The notes beneath the pieces were generated by a model that was not told where the DNA came from, did no database searches, and saw only the letters and a list, made by a program, of their open reading frames with translations. Position numbers and translations under genes: made by a program. From an uncultured Bacillota bacterium (GTDB taxonomy: Bacteria; Bacillota; Clostridia; Lachnospirales; Lachnospiraceae): 64,000 nt of DNA. Positions 62,070 to 64,000 of the stretch are shown one piece after another (position 1 is the stretch's first letter; each line of letters opens with the position of its first letter). The stretch covers positions 1 to 64,000 of the forward strand of contig CASEXH010000020.1 of NCBI GenBank assembly GCA_949291945.1. The letters run 5' to 3'.

Positions 62070-63710
62070 TTATCTGTAAAAACAGATAATGGGACAGCCT
62101 GCCTCCAGGTTCTCATAAAATCCTCCTGCAAAAGAAACCGGCAGATTAATGCAGCCATGAGATCCATTATACAGATAAATACTTCCGCCAAAATACCACC
62201 GCCAATCTGCATCGTGAAAACCAATCCCTCCGTTAAAAGGCATCCAATAATCCACAGGAGATTCATAATCATAGCTGCCATCGGGATTAGGCGCCGGCCG
62301 GAGTACCTGGTCTCTCTGCTTATATTTCAGATAATAAGTGCCTCCCGGCGTTCTCCTCTCATAATTGTAATAGGTTCCGGACACGAAATCTGAATCCATC
62401 AGCAGCTTTCCGTCTTTATAGTACCAAAGATGCTGCTGTGTAAGATCTACCTCCACATAGGTATTCCCTACGTCATTGGCCCCGTACACAACTCCTCTCT
62501 GGGCATATACCGGCTCCCGCTGAGTATTTGCGTGGTTCTGAATATCCTTCAGAAGCTGAAGGCTCTCTTCCTCCTGGTCGATCAGAAACCCGTAGTTTCC
62601 CCCTTCTACTGTCACATTTTCTCCCGTGGCAGTACTCTTGATTACCCTGTCCCGGCCCAGAGTATCATATTTTGCCGCCAGTTCTGCCGTATAGGCCCGG
62701 ATATTCGCCATCAGTCCGTCAGGATTATCCACATAATTTCCTGCCTCATCATAAGTGAACCAGTCCTTCACCCGCATTCCATCCAAGACCTCCTGCTTAT
62801 CTCCGAAAAGATAGGTCACGGTTACCGCCGCACAGCTGTTCCAGACTTCCTGTTGTTTTTTCAGCCTTTCATCATCCTGGAGAACAGCAGGAACCGCATA
62901 TACCCCCTCCTCTTCTGCAGAAATCTTCTCTTTCCGTTCTTCTATCCCTGCCTTTACCCTTTCCAAAAACAGATTTTCATCGATCACCGTTCCCTGGGTC
63001 TCTTTTTTTATCACAAACTGATTATTTTCAAAAGCAATATAGGCATCCTTGGCCTGCGTCATATTCTCTTTTTTCATACTTGGAAAAGACAGCAGTTTTT
63101 CCCTGAGCTTTTCCTCGTCTACAGAAGCGCTGTGATCTGCAGGATAAGCCTCTCTCTTAAACAAACCTGTCGGCCAGAAAAAAGCATTCTGTTCCTCCAA
63201 AACAGCCTGGGCCGCATTTTCCGATTGATATGTATAGCCGATATCTTTTCCCTGGATTTCTTCTGTACTGTCCTTAAAAACAATCTCAACAGAATAATTT
63301 TCCACCTGGTCTTTTATGGCCTGCTCCGCTTCCTCTGCTGTCATATTTCCGCAGAGGACCGATCCGATCCTGGTCCCCTCAAATAACCTGTCGCTGTAAT
63401 ACCAGACTCCGCAGAAATAAACGATAGCCAGCACTCCGGCCGCAATACCTGAAAGGATATAAATTTTTTTCCTGTTCCATTTTTTTCCTTTAAACAGCCC
63501 TATATATTTTTCCTTTATCCGATTCAGGATTTTCTTTTCTATGTTTTCTGTATTTTGTTCTGTCTCTCTGACATCTTCTTCAGACGGTTTCTGTATTTCT
63601 ACGGCTCCTCCTTCTTCTCTCTGCTTTCTGTAATCAGCTTCCCACAGGGGCTGCTCCTTTAAAGTTTCCTCCACAATCCGTTCCATAGCTCTCTCTATCT
63701 TCTCATCCAT
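62070..63710 (-). CDS. L,D-transpeptidase (YkuD) with peptidoglycan-binding-type domains
   Basis: A 546-residue cell-wall enzyme. An acidic cytoplasmic segment (about 1-85) precedes one membrane helix (IYILSGIAAGVLAIVYFCGVW, about 83-103; 20 of these residues suffice to place it), then two YoaR-like/peptidoglycan-binding repeats. The C-terminal YkuD domain (about 415-546) holds the HGCINLP catalytic cysteine motif. It would form 3-3 cross-links or anchor proteins. ATG 63710 has CAGGAG upstream; TTG 63716 is an alternative. Confidence 0.92.
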   Translation of the reverse strand: MDEKIERAMERIVEETLKEQPLWEADYRKQREEGGAVEIQKPSEEDVRETEQNTENIEKKILNRIKEKYIGLFKGKKWNRKKIYILSGIAAGVLAIVYFCGVWYYSDRLFEGTRIGSVLCGNMTAEEAEQAIKDQVENYSVEIVFKDSTEEIQGKDIGYTYQSENAAQAVLEEQNAFFWPTGLFKREAYPADHSASVDEEKLREKLLSFPSMKKENMTQAKDAYIAFENNQFVIKKETQGTVIDENLFLERVKAGIEERKEKISAEEEGVYAVPAVLQDDERLKKQQEVWNSCAAVTVTYLFGDKQEVLDGMRVKDWFTYDEAGNYVDNPDGLMANIRAYTAELAAKYDTLGRDRVIKSTATGENVTVEGGNYGFLIDQEEESLQLLKDIQNHANTQREPVYAQRGVVYGANDVGNTYVEVDLTQQHLWYYKDGKLLMDSDFVSGTYYNYERRTPGGTYYLKYKQRDQVLRPAPNPDGSYDYESPVDYWMPFNGGIGFHDADWRWYFGGSIYLYNGSHGCINLPVSFAGGFYENLEAGCPIICFYR

Positions 63711-63923
63711 CAACAAAAACTCCTGCCTTTTTATCTATATAATGTCGAATTATAGTTCTTTTTATAAAAAAATAAAAATTTATAGATATTATAACATGCA
63801 AAATCTTCTTTTGAAGATGGTTTCATGAACTTCATAATATTTAAGATATTTGTTACAAAGTGTAATATCTTTTATATTTTCTTGTTAAAGAAATAAGCAT
63901 AGGAACCCTTAACATTCCTATGC
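63711..63923. promoter_or_regulatory. intergenic region upstream of the L,D-transpeptidase
   Basis: AT-rich, no gene seen. On the minus strand, TTCAAA, 16-bp spacer and TATAAT (63793-63788) form a candidate promoter. The inverted repeat ATCTTC-TTTT-GAAGAT (about 63803-63818) overlaps its -35 region and could be an operator. Confidence 0.5.
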
Positions 63924-63927
63924 TTAT
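63893..63927 (-). terminator. terminator of the gene at the right edge
   Basis: ATAAGCATAGGAA (63893-63905) pairs perfectly with TTCCTATGCTTAT (63915-63927), loop of nine. On the minus strand TTTCTTT follows. The stop codon of the edge reading frame lies in its stem. Confidence 0.65.
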
Positions 63928-64000
63928 CGAGAAGATTTGAGAACTTTATCCCCATCTATACTTAGCAAATCAAATCTTTGCCCTTTTTGCCCAGAAATGA
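63924..64000 (-). CDS. 3' end of a gene running off the window
   Basis: On the minus strand a frame is open from the window edge for 24 sense codons (ending ...DLLSIDGDKVLKSSR) to TAA at 63926-63924, immediately followed by a perfect terminator. The residue make-up is protein-like. Too short to name a family. The case rests on the stop codon and terminator coinciding. Confidence 0.4.
   Translation of the reverse strand, partial: ISGQKGQRFDLLSIDGDKVLKSSR

Noticed and set aside
1..64000. tRNA, rRNA, prophage or integrase genes
   Set aside because: No T-arm consensus, rRNA blocks or phage-like genes were noticed on either strand by eye.

Overview
The window reads as a chromosome segment of a gut-type Clostridia bacterium, most likely Lachnospiraceae. 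The reasons are Firmicutes-style strong Shine-Dalgarno (SD) sites, many intrinsic terminators, moderate GC, an ATP-independent B12/methylaspartate route for glutamate, and Lachnospiraceae-typical families (DUF5685, DUF1667 beside GlpA/GlpB-like oxidoreductases, SseB-like, DUF2284). No phage, insertion sequence, CRISPR array, tRNA or rRNA was seen. All functional names come from reading the translated sequence; no database search was run.

Layout. 1-6945: a LysR regulator, then a complete urease operon ureA-ureB-ureC-(urea channel)-ureE-ureF-ureG-ureD, driven by a strong promoter whose transcript begins almost inside a terminator-like hairpin. 6968-8942: MarR regulator and DHA2 efflux pump behind a consensus promoter with a palindromic operator. 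8963-17191 (minus strand): DUF1624 membrane protein, alpha-glucosidase, alanyl-tRNA editing protein, homoserine dehydrogenase, PHP protein, SseB-like, DUF2284 and a membrane-anchored unknown. 17344-17590: an intergenic array of five 52-bp units carrying inverted ACGGT/ACCGT motifs.

17667-33151 (minus strand) is the metabolic centrepiece. hutU-hutI-ftcD-fchA convert urocanate to glutamate. glmS-glmL-glmE, mal and a two-subunit mesaconase convert glutamate to citramalate. citD-citE-citF-type genes, best read here as citramalate lyase, cleave citramalate to acetate and pyruvate. Histidine ammonia-lyase is not in the window. Between glmE and mal lies a 925-bp non-coding stretch with four copies (two per strand) of a structured element that has a conserved loop and covarying stems; this is the best candidate for something undescribed.

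33401-41884 (minus strand): GH3 and GH42 glycosidases, HutD, an alpha/beta hydrolase, and CitC plus a CitX-CitG fusion that would make, attach and acetylate the lyase prosthetic group. 42100-49786: AGCS symporter, a four-gene operon of DUF5685/DnaJ/membrane proteins, a small alarmone synthetase, and glnK-amtB. The ammonium genes again have a terminator-like hairpin right after the predicted transcription start. 50169-54256: amidase with SPOR domain, methylglyoxal synthase, diacylglycerol-kinase-like, glycerophosphodiesterase and PAP2 proteins. 54393-61889 (minus strand): glycosyltransferase, MutY, SfsA, HAD phosphatase, and a glp operon (glpP, glpA-like, glpB-like, DUF1667) with terminators in both leaders, as expected for GlpP antitermination. 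62070-63710: L,D-transpeptidase. The right edge probably holds the last codons of one more minus-strand gene.

Functionally the window is rich in nitrogen release and capture: urea to ammonia, histidine and glutamate fermentation with ammonia release, and AmtB/PII for ammonium uptake.
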